Assembly (NCBI GenBank): GCA_026686845.1 | Contig: JAIVEN010000008.1 | Span: 30,756,501 to 30,820,500, forward strand | Direction of reading: 5' to 3' | DNA from: Adenanthera pavonina | Lineage: Eukaryota; Streptophyta; Magnoliopsida; Fabales; Fabaceae | DNA: 64,000 nucleotides | Part shown: positions 1-14,005 of the stretch, one piece after another | Layout of the letters: each line of letters opens with the position of its first letter | Position numbering within the stretch: position 1 is the stretch's first letter | Notes under the pieces: generated by a model | Database searches by the model: none | Seen by the model: only the letters and a program-made list of their open reading frames with translations | What the model was told of the DNA's origin: nothing | Program-made: the position numbers and the translations under genes

Positions 1-3000
1 CTAAAATTGCATAGGAAGCAAGCATAAAAGACTTGTACCATGACAGTAGAGCCACCAAACAAGTTTGCAGTCCCTGAAAGGCCATGAAGAATGATAGATT
101 TAGCCGTTATAGTGACAACATAATCATATGACATCCCTATGACTTTATTTTCAACTACCAATTCATGCAAAAATTATTATACAAAAATTTGTGAGAGACA
201 ATGTGATATATGGCAGAAGTTTCAAAACCAAAATCACACCCAATACTATTTCATTCACATCCATTAAATGCATATCCTTCCCTGTTTATAATAATAGAGT
301 TGGAAAGTTAAAAGTATCCCTTCCCTATTTTCCTAATTACTGATTTCTATGGATTCCCATATAACATCAATCAACCAATGGGAATCCATAATTTGGCATT
401 CTGGGAATTAAAATTTCAATCTAGCATATGATATCAAGCTAGAAGAAATAGTGTCAGCAGGTTGAATATGGAAAGGATTATCCCCCAACCAAGTTGGTAT
501 CTTCCCCACTGATACATGTAAAGGCTCAAATTCTTCAGCCAGAATAAAATGACAAAAGATATTATAATCATATTCATGTCTTTCATAGAATAAGCACATA
601 ATACCACTTAAATTTTGGATTAGTGATTGTCATTTAAAATTTTCAGATGATCCATAGCCAACCAACATAGCTAGACTCTAAGGGAAAAGACCTAAGATTT
701 TGCAGGTGTCTCAAAGAATATGAAAAATGGCGTGCACTTCATCAGCAGGTTGCTTACAATTTAGGTTAAGGGAAGAACTAAATAACTCACCTCTACCCCA
801 CCAATGCAAAATAGAACCACCAGAAGTTCCACAAACCAGAATGACATCAGTTTGTAAAGCATAACCAAGAAACATGAAGCAAAGACAACAAACAAAATTG
901 CTGCTGCAGTACTGATTTCAACATAACCAAATAACTCACCTCTGCCCCACCAATGCAAAATAGAACCACCAGAAGTTCCACAAACCAGAGTGACATCAGT
1001 TTGTAAAGCATAACCAAGAAACATGAAGCAAAGACAACAAACAAAATTGCTGCTGCAGTACTGATTTCAACATAACCATTGGAACCAACATTCTCTACAT
1101 TCTCATATTCATCTGAGGCATCCTGCATGCATAAAAATTAACCATCTATTAGTGACTAGATAAGTAAAGTTTCATATATAAAACGAAATCTACGTTTATA
1201 AAGAACAAAATTAGCTCTCATGTCAAATGTGAATAGAAGTTTCTTCAATGGAGCCTGCCCAATGCGTATGCAAAGGAACATGGGAGTTTTATTCTTTGAT
1301 GAGTTTATTTTTCTTCAATATTTCTTCTGTGCATTTGCTAATCAGAACATCTTATCCTCTTTTTTCATTTTGATAAAAGAAGAAAATTTATTAGAGAAGA
1401 GTAGAATGAATTACAAGAGAACAAGATAAGAGCAACATATATACTCCTAAAAGAAACGAGAAAATATGAAAACCAGGAAACAGAAAACAACATCATGTCA
1501 GCAGTGCTCACCAAATCTCTCTGCATGTCCAATAAAGAAACCTCTCGATACCCTTACCTGCCTCCACTTTTTTGGAGGCTTCTCTTCTAAGATTATTTCT
1601 TAATTTTCTTTTATAAATTAGCAAAGTAGGCATGGGAAAGAACTGGGGTGGATGGGAAACCTTTAATAGCTTCTCCTGCTCAATTGCTGATTCTCTGGCT
1701 GTCCATGCAGACCAATAAGAAGCACAAAGAATGGTACCAACAGCCATAAGCCATAAAAACACTTCTGCAACATCGACCAAAGGACGCAGTGGAGAATACA
1801 ACTGCACAGACACTTACAAGCAGGAATAGAACATGCAGCAGCGAAAGGATACCAAGAAAGACAAAAATCCAAATCAGTTATTGGTATAGTATTTCAAAAT
1901 TGAAATCTTTATAGCCAATAGCATAACCAATTACCCAAAAAAAAGATTTGAATAAGAAGATTCAATCATACCTATGGAGTTGTTTTTTATATGCTCTTCC
2001 AAGTTTGTGCCAACATCTTGTGGAAGCATAACAGCAGGTATATTAATATCAACATCAGTTTCATTCTCTTCACAAACCATCTTGAAAAGTTCTGCCCAAC
2101 AAGGAGATGCAACAGCTTCTTAAATTAAACAAAATATAACAAACCACCACTGATTGAAAGAATTGTTCATTTTTATTAAAAAAAATGAACACGAATTATT
2201 TAAAATTCTCGGCAAAAATGACCCTATAATAAGCACTAGAAATAAAAATCAGTCATGAATAAAATGAAAATAAAGTGAACTAAAGGTCTGAAAATGCATT
2301 TTAGAAAGCAAAACCGTCAAACCTGTACGGTAATTTATGATGAGGATGGCTGAAGCTCCAGCATCATCAGCAAAATTTGCCTTGTCTGTGAAACTACATT
2401 GTCCCCGGTGCACCAAAACGACCTCACCAGTGAGCTACCAAAGTTCAAGGCAGTCCAAGTTACAAAGTAATACTTAATAATTAATAAATATCAGAAAAAC
2501 TTCAGAGCTTCTAATTTGGATTTGGACATCCATGCATCTTGTATAGATGAAGTTACATTTGGTAACTTCAGCAGATTAAAATTATAATACCTTATTCTTA
2601 GGCATAGTACAACAATCAGGAGGATCAGCAATGACAACTCTAGTATGGTTGGCATGCTTTTCTTTTGATTCCAACGTAGGGCCAAATCGTGCACCAACAC
2701 CAACATATTCTTTACTTTCCACACCATCAATCCAAGTAGGAACTTTGACCTAAAAAGAGAAATTGGTCAAGCCTATTAAAGAAAAATTCCTTCATACTTT
2801 CTTTTTAATAACACTGAAGCAACAAACCTTATAATAGTTTGCTAAAGTCCAGAAGAAATTAGCTAAGATTAGCAGATATAGTTTTTTTAGTCCAGGCAGG
2901 CATTTCTCCCTCTCAGGAAGTTACATTAAACTTTTTTTACAACAAAATTCAGATAAGTTTTGAAATTCAATACTTCGCCATTTTCCCCTACTAAGTAGAA

Positions 3001-3897
3001 CATTGAAAAAAAAAAAAAAAGTGACATGGTACTACAAAACAAAACAGGAGAGACACATGACAATCTCTAAGTAGCATCTAGAAAACATGAACACCTGGAT
3101 CAATCTCAACTACAAAAGAGACAAGCTTGCGTTATTGTTTAAATAATAAGTAGAAGAAAATGATAATGAAATCTAATGGTATCATGCAAAAAAATGTTCA
3201 CTAAATAAGGCGTTCTTGAACCACATAACATAGATCCCCAGAAAAGCACTATCTCTGCGATGATAACTAGACGAAAAAGAACAATTCTACAAAAAAACAC
3301 CCCACGCTGCAGAATTACTCTTTTTCTCGGTTTCCTTAGCAACGTGAAAACTTTTGGTAGAAGTAAATCAATAAGGGGGAAAACTTATACCGAACAGAGT
3401 CTGATGCAACAAGCCATTGAAACCTGACATGAGCATTTCATGTCCAAAAACAGGGGTAAAAAGAGCACTTTATTTGAGAATACACGAGAACAGCAATAAG
3501 GAAGGCAAGAAGATAGCTTTCCATAAACAGAAAGCTAGAACCAAATAAGTACGAATCTCTTTCTATTTAATTCAACCCAACTCCCCAATTTTCCAATTAA
3601 AGGGAAAAGGGGGGTTGGATTTTCCCATTCTTTCTTAAAATCCTCTCCATGATCCTTCAGTTTCCATGGAAACAATTAAAAAGTCCGAGATCAAAGGCAC
3701 TAATCACACCATTTCTAATATGGCTAACCAAATTAAAACCAGATATAAAAGTTCGGTACCAGAACAAAGTTGTTGGTACAACCAGGCCTCGTCGGAGCAA
3801 GACGGTCACGATGGACTATATCCCCAGCTATTCCCAAAGTTAAAGAGAGCAGAAACACAGAGCCTACAGTATATAATATAGCTGGAAGTGAAGCCAT
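1..3897 (-). CDS. Signal peptide peptidase-like (SPPL) intramembrane aspartic protease, 5' part; gene continues past the left edge
   Basis: Seven coding exons can be read on the minus strand with GT/AG sites and consistent phase: 3897-3760, 2749-2591, 2434-2323, 2091-1972, 1812-1661, 1122-940 and 73-39. The start gives MASLPAILYT and a hydrophobic signal peptide ending near residue 24, followed by a Cys-containing luminal segment. Exons 2-4 encode a protease-associated (PA) domain (VHRGQCSF, DDAGASAILIINYR, DINIPAVMLPQD). Exon 5 carries the first membrane helix (PLVDVAEVFLWLMAVGTI) and exon 6 two more (ISTAAAILFVVFASCFLVML, WFVELLVVLFCIGGAE). Exon 7 begins GLQTCLVALLS. This order matches the plant SPPL2/3/4/5 group, which cleaves type II membrane proteins in endosomal or vacuolar membranes. 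The catalytic YD and GxGD motifs lie in exons outside the window, so activity cannot be judged. Exon 6 is followed by a damaged duplicate (782-930). The subfamily member is uncertain; the family is secure. Confidence 0.93.
782..1078 (-). repeat. 149-bp tandem duplication of the SPPL membrane exon and its donor site
   Basis: Two nearly identical copies (782-930 and 931-1078) contain most of SPPL exon 6 plus its GTGAGT donor. The gene-proximal copy has a proper acceptor (AG at 1124-1123). The distal copy has only a donor. Because 149 is not a multiple of 3, reading through the first donor frameshifts and stops soon after. The copies differ by a few substitutions (LMSLWF/GGAE against LMSFWF/GGVE). 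Confidence 0.9.
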
Positions 3898-4070
3898 ACC
3901 GAGATTTTTTTTTTTTGGAGGAAATTGAGGATAAACAGAACGGGTTTAGGGTGTGAGAGAGAAAGATAGAAGGGGAATTTCTGTCTTTGTGGCTGTGGGA
4001 GAGAGAAAAGCAGTGAGCATGAAGTGGAGGAAATGGAGGCGGTGGAGGCTGGAGAGAGAGAGAGAATAAA

Positions 4071-5728
4071 GTAAATAACAAAGATTTATTTTTATTTTGG
4101 AAAAATTAATAACTTGGTCTCATAATTTTTCTCAGTTTTCAAGTTGATCCCACAGTTTAAAACTTTCATGACATAGTTGTACACATTATTCAAATTAGTC
4201 ACTGTAGTTTTACAAAATTCGCATCTGATTCCCTCTGCAAGTTTCCACCTAGGAAAATATTGTTAGTATGATGCTTATGTGCCAAATGTTTTGATGATGT
4301 GGCAACAAATTGGCACTTATGTGAAAAAAATAAAATAAAAGACAGCTTAGATATTTATTTTACTAATGATAAAAAAAAAGGGAAAAAAAAAGCTAGGTAC
4401 ATGCTTCTTTTTATCGGAGAGTCATGAGCAAACATTGAACGTGAGAAGATGAAAAAAATATTAATTTGTTTAGTATTTTCAAAGTATGGTGGAAGGAATT
4501 GTGGTTTGGTTAAGTAATTGAACTTCTTAGGGTTCATGCAATAAGTTGCTGATCATCTTAATCCTTCATAATATTAGCTTTTTGTTGTGTATTTCATCCT
4601 CTGTCCCACTGTTGTCAAAGCTTTTATGCTCAAGCCATAAAATGGTATCCAATAATTTAGTAGTTATATTATTTAATTTGCCGGGAAAAGAAAAGTTAGG
4701 ATTTGGTGTAAAAAATATTTTTCAACTAAGATTTGATTAAAAAAATTTAGTTTAAAACTAAATTTTCAAGTAAAAAAAATTAAATTTTTAAATGGGAATC
4801 CTAATTGGAACATGTTTTCCTTACAAGTCTAATTTGTCATTTTCCCTTACAAATTGTTTGGTTCAATTACCATAAGGTTATGAGATGTAATGGGAAATTA
4901 TGTAAATGAAATATAGGAGAGTTTATTTGATATGATATTAAGAGATGTGTAAAATGAATTTATTTTTTATATTTTTCATAAAGTGTATTATGGCATTTTT
5001 TATTTTATTTATAGGAATATAATCTAGATTACAAGAGTTTTTGGGTGTGAAACTATTTACATGTTAACCTGTAATCAGTTTCACGCATATAATCTGGATT
5101 ATATGTGTTTTGACAAACTAAACATAGCAATTCTCGTGATATAAACTCATTTGCATCCCTTCATATGGTATGTAAACGAACCATGTTATTTGCCATAGGA
5201 ATGGAAGAAAGTGTTGGTTTTTCCCAATTGAAGGAATTATGGTGTTAGAGTTGTGTGGAGCTCGTATTTGACATATTAGACTTTGGGCATAATGAAGAGG
5301 ATTCCCAGTTGCTTCACTAGTAAGTTAATTTCTTCGGGAGTTGGGATGTGGAGAAGTGAGCTATATGTTGGTAGGTGTAAAGCATATTTGCATGTATATG
5401 ATTAAAATTGTGCTAATTTTCTAGCAAGTTAGGTATGTTTTATCTTTAACCCCGGACAACTTCATTTGGAGCAAGCATCATTAGTTTTACTAGATGTTTT
5501 TAGAGATGATAGTCAAGGAATATCTTTTCTCATATCATGATCTACTCCCTTTTATTTTTAATATAAGATAATTTTAACAGAATTCTGTAAATTAAGGATA
5601 AAAGTTAAAATTAGTTAACTATCTTGATTTTTTAAAAGTCAGATTATCTTTCCAAAATTATTATTATTGAATTCCTTTCTTTTTTTTTCTCTCTCATGAA
5701 ATAAATAGGAACATTTTTTGGTAATGCA
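4071..5728. other. Intergenic, AT-rich; no gene seen
   Basis: This lies upstream of the SPPL gene. CT/GA repeats just inside 4040-4070 look like its 5'UTR. Further out I see only AT-rich sequence, a short inverted motif around 5020-5105 and, near 5546, the left end of a Stowaway-like element (CTACTCCCTTTTA) whose right end I could not find. Confidence 0.5.
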
Positions 5729-5730
5729 TA

Positions 5731-6016
5731 CTCCCTCCGGTCCCTATTATAAGATATTTTTAACTACCGCACGTAGATTAAGAAAAATTGGTTGCAGTCT
5801 AAAATTAATGAAAAAAATTTCTGACATTCCCATTTTGTCCTTAAGGAGAAAATAAAAATACATTAAATAGAAGGAGAGAGAAATTAATTGAAACTTGTAA
5901 TGAAAGCATTTAATAGGGATAAAATTGAGACTAAAATTAAATTTATTACTTAACATCTTATATTTTGGACCAGACAAATTTTTTAAATAACACCTTGTAA
6001 TAGGGACCGGAGGGAG
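5731..6016. mobile_element. Stowaway (Tc1/mariner-type) MITE
   Basis: The 286-bp element begins CTCCCTCCGGTCCCTATTA and ends with its inverted complement GGGACCGGAGGGAG. It is flanked by TA on both sides (5729-5730 and 6017-6018), the target duplication typical of Tc1/mariner elements. It has no coding capacity. Confidence 0.92.
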
Positions 6017-6018
6017 TA

Positions 6019-8536
6019 ATAAATACTGTTTCGTACTTCCTTTGGTCCTTTTTATTAGTTACATTCTATAAACTTTTTATAGTCCTAAATATCATCTTCT
6101 ATGAATTTTTGGAGTATTAATTACTTTATTTTCAAAATATCCTTATTTAATCATGAGAAAGAATATTGATTATTTGAATTTGTAGTATTTATTAGAGGGT
6201 AAATATGGAAAACACATTAATTTTAAGATAATTTTAATAATATAACAAACTTTTCTTGATTTTAATGAATTAATTAGAAGTGACTCTTAAGAATTAGGGA
6301 GTATTCTAGAAAGTATTCTATATTTTGAAACAAAACAAAAGACCCCATGATCAGAGAGAGTAATTTATAGACTTATAATGTTATGATGTATTCCTTTTAT
6401 TACAAAAAAAAGAACAATATATGATTTGTTTTCTATGTACATATATGCATTTGAACAAGATGATTTATTGAATTATAAACTAATTCGAATCAAATTGGAT
6501 ATAATCACAAAAGCACATCAAATTTTACTACCAAATATATATGATTATTCAATAACCTCCTTTTCTTCCTTCTTAGCATTTTATTAGATTTGAATATTTT
6601 TCAGCATAAAATCAACTTCTTCCCGGACAACATTAATTTTTAATTCCTTGGATTTTTAAACCTCAGCATTGATTCACCAAGCACAACACCTTCCTATCCT
6701 ATTACAACTCTTTAGAGCATCATATTTGCAAGAAGAAATTAGAGGAAAACAAATTAAAAATATCCTTTTGTTTCTATAAAAAAAAAAGTCCTTTTCTGGG
6801 CCGAAAAATTAAAATATCCCTATGTGTATTCATTTCCATCTCTTTTGTCAAATAAGACACATGGTGTTATCTCATATTAATGTTTGTTATGTCGTCAAAA
6901 CACCAGCATTGTTTTCTTAGGACACTTACATGGATTTGGTTGTAAATATGTCATTTAAATTTTTAACGGATAGATTAAGAATTCCTTTTAAATTTGGTAA
7001 TATATTATTAAAGAGATTCATAAAAAATAATTAATAATGTTTTTTAATTTTAAAAATGATATGTAAAAGTATAATTAGAAAAATAGTAATTACTAATTAA
7101 CCTTCACTTATAATTTAAAACGGAAAATAAACAGATTTTTTTAAAGCAACAACTGAAAACGAAGGGAGTATAATGACTAATTAAGAGAACATGGAATACT
7201 ACAGGAAATGTCGTGAATATTTTGAAATGTGGCTATCAAATTAAAAGTTTGAATAAAGTTTGGGGATTAAATAGATAATTTCCCTTTTTGAAATATTGAT
7301 GTAATTAATGTAATTTGTCGTTAGTAGAAGGGAATGCGAGGGGGAGACAGTTTCGTAACTGCTCAACCAGAATTTTCGCTCGCTTTTATTGTAGATTTGG
7401 AATGTACTGTAGTTCACGAGCTTAAACCACTCACAAATTGCACGCGTCATATCAGAGATGATTAAAGTGATTCAGCAATTTTTTCCCTCACAAATTCCTA
7501 AAATTTTTACACTTTATGGGAGTAACAATAAGGTTGGTCAAAAAAAAAATCAGAGCAGTAATAAGAAAAAAAGTGAAGTTCAAAAATTTGCAGTCCAAAT
7601 CGCTGGTATCCTAAAAACTGAATATTTTGGTGTATTTCATAGAAAGATTAAAAAAAAAAGGAGTAAATAAATTTAATAATATATGAATTTACGTGTAATC
7701 GCATTTTCTTGTCTTACATTTTTTTTTTGTATACTTCTTGTCTTACTGTTTATTCAAATGCATAAATACGGTTCAATTTTCTTTTTCAAAAAAAGGAGAT
7801 CCAATTTCATTAAAATTAGTTTATATAAACAATAGTTTATTCAAATCTTAAGGAAAGTATTAGATTTAAGTTGTGAATGAAAAGATGCAAAAGCTTTAAC
7901 CTCTCGATTAGAAGTTAAGGGTTTAAACTGTGACTCGTATGAGGTAATTTTGTCTAATCTTATAAATTCAATTGGTTAAAAAAAAATTTGAATAAAAAAT
8001 ATATATTTTATGAGGCAGTCCAATATGACTCGATCTATATTAGTGAGAGCCTAATAATTCTTTCAAAGGTTGATTGGTACATAAAAAATTAATTTATAAA
8101 ACATTTCTTAGCTATAATATTGGAAACTTAATTTATGATGAAGAAAAAATAAATAAATAAATATAATATCTTTATTACTTAATTGATAGTTTGGTTAATT
8201 GATAGTTTGGTTAATTACTGCTTACTATATAGAATTTAAATAATTTATTTTTTGTAAAATAGTATTTTAATATTTAATAAATTTAATTGATTTTATACTT
8301 AATATTATATGTGATATATATATATATATATATATTGAAGAAGACGATTTCAATTTGTGTAATGTTAGTTGTTTTTTCTTATTGGTGAAATGGGAGGTTA
8401 TTAGAGTAAATTAAAAATAATAATAATAATAATGTTACTATGGTAGTTATCAAGGTAAATTCCACTTAAAGACCCTAAAAATAAAATATTTCCAAAAACA
8501 TCTGGGACTTACTTAATTACTATAAAATACCTAAGT
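6019..8536. other. Intergenic with degraded repeats
   Basis: No gene seen. A possible second, heavily decayed Stowaway-like element spans about 6030-6362 (start CTTCCTTTGGTCC, end GAGAGAGTAA), and a GAAGGGAGTA end sits near 7160. A (TA)n run lies at 8313-8336. The short ORFs in this stretch are low-complexity chance frames. Confidence 0.45.
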
Positions 8537-9757
8537 GCTGAGCTGATAATAATATGAGTTAGCTGAACCCATGTAGGCTAGCCTGTTATGGGTTAAACGA
8601 AAAATGAGTTGGATTGTGTTAACTTATTTTTTTTGTGGATTGAAATTTTCACAACACAATCCACTATAAGTTGGTTCATAGGTTATATGAACCAACCCAT
8701 TAATCCACCAATCTCTTTTAACAAAATAAAATGCGAGATAAAAATAATATTTTATTATCAATTTAAAAGATAATAATATTTCTTTATAAACAAGATAATG
8801 ATAATTTTAATTTGTAAAGAAAGTTTAAAGTTTAAAAGTTATATCTTTCATATTACAATAAAAAGTTTAAGTTGCAATGCCAAAACTTAGAATTCAAATA
8901 AGGTCAACATTTACCCACATATACCCATTGAAGAAGAAAAACAATGTTGATCGTGGAAACTAGAAGCCTTTAGTTAGTCTATTGAAAGTCACATAATAAG
9001 AAAGAATCACTTGGTTCAAGAAAAGGGTTAACAGCTAGCTTTAAGATTTTACTCAATCAAACAACTTAACTCATTAGTTCCATGCTAGAGTTGTAGGACT
9101 CTTCCACCATGAAAGTAAAGCTTAGTTTTTCACGTCACAACTTAGATTTCTGCACACAAGCTTATTTGGGACTAGAGAAATCTCATCCTTTATTGTCACT
9201 GCTTATTGGGTTAGTCAAAGAACTTAGAGATCTTAGATATGCGACAATGATTAGGATTGTGAACTCGAGCTTGAGGAAGATGAGACAAACTGACAATGAT
9301 AGAGTTGAATGAACTCACACTAAGATTGAGACTAAGACTAAGAGAGACTTAAGGTTGAGGATGTCATGTTGCAAGCTACTTTGCTGCTGGGTTGGCTATG
9401 GTGGTCATGGTCATTATTGAGGTTGAGGATGTTGTCGTTGACTGAAGAGAAAAGAATAAGGGAAGACTCACTGTCGTTGCTAGAGTTGGACAATGAGTAG
9501 GGAAGAATGGGAGAAGGTAAAGGCAAATAGGATAGGATTAGGGTTCGAGTTGTGAGTTAATAAGTGACTCATGTGAGTGTCATTGCCCTGTCGTTTTGCT
9601 TAAAAAAATGATAAAAAAAAAAATAGGCCAATCCATGAGCTAGACAAGTTAGCCCGTTTAATTCGTGAATTAAACGATTCAAGCCTATTTCAGCCCATAT
9701 TTTTTTTAACGGGTTATACAAGCACACCCGCGAGTTGTGACCCGTATTCTTAGCTCT
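8537..9757. mobile_element. Probable non-autonomous hAT-like element
   Basis: The ends are imperfectly inverted: GAGCTGATAATAATATGAG on the left, and the complement of ACCCGTATTCTTAGCTCT on the right. Subterminal stretches resemble each other too (CCCATGTAGG, AGCCCGTTTAA), as in plant hAT elements with GGGCC-like subterminal words. The flanks are ACCTAAGT on the left and, once the LTR inserted at 9763 is removed, ACCTAGAT on the right: an 8-bp duplication with two mismatches. No transposase seen; the small ORF at 9109-9312 is not recognised. Confidence 0.5.
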
Positions 9758-12415
9758 ACCTATGTAACACCCTAAGATTTAAAACCACAAAATGACATCA
9801 AGAACATAACTTGCTACACCATGGGCCAAGCCATAAAGAAAAAAACAATCGAAAGGAGATACCAAGGATGAGAGACATAGGAAAAGAGTTAGACATGACC
9901 TGAGGACTTGAGCATTGGCTGGATGATAAGAAAAAATGAAGGAGATAAATCTTCCCTGTGGTGCTGCGGCCTGAGAATATGGCGCCACAGCGTCATCTGC
10001 TGCTGTCAAATGACAACAAAAATTTGGTTTTTGGGATGAACTTTTAGACGTGTATAGCTCTCTAAGCAGACCTTCGATTGGCGTGATTTCAATGTCTACA
10101 AGTTGTCTTCACCTCCTCTAACTATAGATACTAACTTCACCTTAAAATTCCTCCATATGGGGAATTTGGACACCCATGATCGAAATGGCCACTTTTAGGC
10201 CAAAACTTGACTTCAATAGCTTCCAAACTCAAACCATTGACCTTTTGGTCACCCAGCCTTTTCCAACAAATTACAAAATGACACAAGAACATTTTTCAAG
10301 AAAGTGGCATTCCAAGAAAACCACCCTCTTAGGTTTCGACTCCCTTGAACCTCAACTTGACTTATCAGGTGATATACCCTTTTTCCAATGAATACACCAA
10401 AATTCCCAAATGACGTTGTATCTTACTCAGACTTGTCAAGATACACATGGGCAACCACTACCGTAGACTTCTAACTCTTATGAACAAAGAATAGGGCATA
10501 TGCCCAAAAACACATAATAACCACCCTGATTATAACTTCATGCTTCACTACAACTTGTCTTTACATATCTAGCCTTAAACAACCTTAGAATCAACATGAC
10601 ATAAGACTAACAACATAGTTCGAATCTCAAAACAACCCAAGGAATGCACAGAGTGTTATCACATATGGCATTGAGTCACAAAACCATAGTTGGCACAATA
10701 CTGTATATACATATACACGTGTCCTCAGATAACACATACCATTTATGAGTACTCGAATATCTCATGCCCATCTGAGGGGAAACCCATTTCGGTCACCATT
10801 TTGCTAAAGCCAAACATCCACTCCTGAAAAAAGGGGTATTCACAGGGGGTGAGATAAACGTACCAGTAACCAGGAGTAATATATAAAATGAAATATTTCC
10901 AGTATAATAGATTACAAACATAGTAGCTTACTACAAGTCAAAATACTAGAAATTGATATATAACTACATACATGCAATACGCATTATGCAGATACTATGC
11001 ACATGATATGCAAAACTCATATTAATCATAGCAGGCACCATAAGCTAATCATCACCATAAGATGACCTCAATAGGTAGTCCCCTCCCAACAAACCAATGA
11101 AAGCTTATTCCGGGAAACTACTAAGCTCACTACCACTAGTTATAACTCAGTCAAATGTTATTTCACTAGTGAGTAAACCATGGTTTTCCTTCCATTGAAC
11201 CACTTGAATTAGTGGTGATTTAAGGAAGATGCATCCCCAATCCACTGCCACCTGGCTCTCCTGGCTAAAGGAAGAAAATTTAGTGGTAGGGATACACATA
11301 TATCAACCTCAATAGTTGGACACAAGGCCTCATGTGTTCTAATAGTGAATCGACATACCACGTGGTATCATCATATCATAAGTCATCATCACCCTAACCA
11401 ACAATGTCCTAATATCTATAATGTAATGATGATACTCGAAGGTTATGCCAACATGTCAATGTCATATACAATCATCATCATCATCACCACCACCACCACC
11501 ACCACCACTATCATCATCATCATGATCATGCTAGCATACTATCATATGTGGATGCATAATGACAAGAAGTATATCAACATAAGTCAAGATCCAATGCATG
11601 TGTATGTCGCCAATTCTATCCTCATCATTATTTACATTGTTGTCACTATCATCAATGCCACACACACTAATACTAAGAGTATAATATTCATAGGTTCAGT
11701 TCATATATTCCTATTTATATAAACACATCTATATGAATACAAAATAGACTATTTTCACTTCTTTATCATACTTTTCAAAGAAAGAGGATTTTGAGAAAAC
11801 TTACTATTTCCTGCCATGATATAAATAGCATATCATGATATGAAAACTTTCACACATAGAATAAATAAAATTACTCCTTGGTTACCTCAAATCGCCACAC
11901 ACCTATAACACTGTGATAAGGCAAAGAACCACCAACTACAACACACAAGAGGGATACAAGTCACAATAATTGATTAGAATTCAACACCAATCTATGCCCA
12001 AATATTTAACAAAACTCCAAAAGAACTGATAGAATTTCCCTAAAACTACTTAGTGTTTAAAGGACCAAAACTCACCATACCATTGTTTTAACTACTTACC
12101 ACTGGTTTTGTCATATTCAAACAACTTCTTGAAGCATAGATATATTCACCAAGCAAGCAAGCATCCCATACAATTACCAAATCACATATCAAGTTATGAT
12201 CATAACTTCTAGTATAGTTCAACTTGGTATCCCAAGTATAAATCCAATGAAACCAAGTTACCAATGCCATTTCCAATCGTCATTATACCCAAAACAAACC
12301 ATAATACCAAATTTGAACCTAACCAAATTCGGATCTCATGAAAAACCAAAGCTTAAAGATTAGGGTTTGGAGAAATAACTTTTAGGTTTAATGTAATATA
12401 AGTTTTGATGATATA

Positions 12416-14005
12416 TGTTAGATATGTTGGCTTCCTAAGAGGGGGTGAATTGGAAAGATTAACAGTGAAAGCAAAAGTGAAGGTAAAACAGAGTATAAAA
12501 TATGTCCAAGTGAAAAACAACATAAGGGAAGAGAAAACACAAATATTTATCCTAGTTCAGTCTCTTTCTCTTGACCTACGTCCGGTTCTCAAGTTACCAC
12601 TTGAGATTTTTCACTATCTTGCAAGAATTCGATAAACTTCTTGTAATGCCTCAGTATAGCTTGATACTCTATTCCAAGAGCTTATAATCTCATTCTATGT
12701 ACTCTAGATAAGTGCTTCCCAAATCCCTTGTGAAATTCTCTCACAAGAAAATCTTTCTTCCAGATGAAGATAAGATTGATTACAGCAAATGAACTATCTA
12801 ATTTAGAGTGTATATGAAAGTTGAAGTACAAGATATGAAGTGTGTGAGGGCAGAAGACTTTGACTCAAGAATTTTGCAGAGTTTCAGTATATACAATGTA
12901 AAATCATTTTCCACATCTTCAAATGAAGTTCTATTTATAGATTTATGTCTTAACTATTCGTTAGAGACAAGATCTAGCCGTTATAAGCGTTACCCAATGG
13001 TTACTATGTAAAACTAACCGTTCACCAACCGCATTTAATGCGTCTGACATCCACAGTTTAAATTTTGGGGAGTTAACAAACAAATTTTACAAAGACCATA
13101 AGCTAAAGACTTTAACGTTGAACTTCGAAGTTGGTCTGTTCTAAAGCTAAATTCAAATTTTCATTTTTGACAAATGTTTCTATGTTAGAACATACGAATT
13201 TTCAAGTTTAAAATACTTCTGGTAAGTGTGAACAGTTGTCCTATATTGCTACAGTGCCTTCGAAGTTCGAATTTTGGTGCCCAAAATTCGTCTGTTAGTC
13301 AGCAACTCAATATGATACAAAAGTCATTTTTTTTTCAAAATTTGAATGTTCAAATACCAAAATTTATTTGTCAAAGAGATCTTTTATCAGACTTAATTCA
13401 AAGTTCAAATTTCTGAGGACTGAAGTTCGTCTGTCAAAAGAGCATTTGAACAGCCTTATAAACTATCTTTCCTAAGTTTGAATTTTTCAAAATCAAAGTT
13501 CGTCTGTCAGAGGACTGACTTGGAACTCTTTTCAAACTTTACTTTCGGATAAACTTTGACATATCTTCAAACAAATTTTTCATTTTTCATAGTTTGTGTT
13601 TTACCCGAAATTCAAATTTTCAAAGATGAAATTCGTCTATCAGAGAGACCTCTTCGAAGTTTGAATTTCAGATATTAAAATTCAAATTTTCAAAGTAACA
13701 TATCAAGTTTAACACTTCAAAATTCATCTGATAGTGAGTATTTTTCAAATACTTCATGAGTTATTGTAAAAACACATTTTTAAAGCATTTGTGTGCAAAA
13801 TCAAAGTCTTTTACTGATATGAATACAATAATAAATCCCACATCTAATCTTAAACCCAGTTTTCTTGGATTTCTTCACTTAAGATCTTTTGTACACCTTT
13901 GATATATTCCTTCCAAGCTCCAATTGGTTTGGAATCATCAAACACTTGATTCAACAATGACAAATATAGAGAAATAAGGAATAAAAGTATCATATGTGTC
14001 TAACA
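12416..14005 (-). mobile_element. Solo LTR C, nested near the left end of solo LTR B
   Basis: It starts TGTTAGATATG and ends GTGTCTAACA on the plus strand, flanked by TATA on both sides (12412-12415 and 14006-14009). It is clearly related to the LTR at 60767-62631: both contain the AGAGGGGGTGAATTGG-like word near one end and many AAATTCGAA / TTCGTCTGTCAGAG subrepeats, and both read on the minus strand. In the relative the LTR begins at TGTTGAATCAAG, which here ends at 13956. The last 49 bp (13957-14005) may therefore be old internal sequence rather than LTR. Confidence 0.75.
12932..12945 (-). promoter_or_regulatory. LTR promoter TATA box (LTR C)
   Basis: On the minus strand this reads TAAATCTATAAATA. 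About 90 bp upstream on that strand is GTCAGACGCATTTAATGC (around 13030-13047). The same pair occurs in LTR B and in the LTR at 60767. Confidence 0.6.

Noticed and set aside
6030..6362. Second Stowaway element next to 5731-6016
   Set aside because: Ends match the family only loosely and no TA flank pair is convincing; mentioned only in the gap entry.
7870..7990. Possible tRNA-derived SINE (words CTCGATTAGAAGTTAAGGG)
   Set aside because: No clear A/B-box pair, poly(A)/T tail or flanking duplication.
11345..11722. 125-residue ORF rich in Ile, Thr and His
   Set aside because: It is the translation of a CAT/CAC microsatellite inside solo LTR A; no domain.
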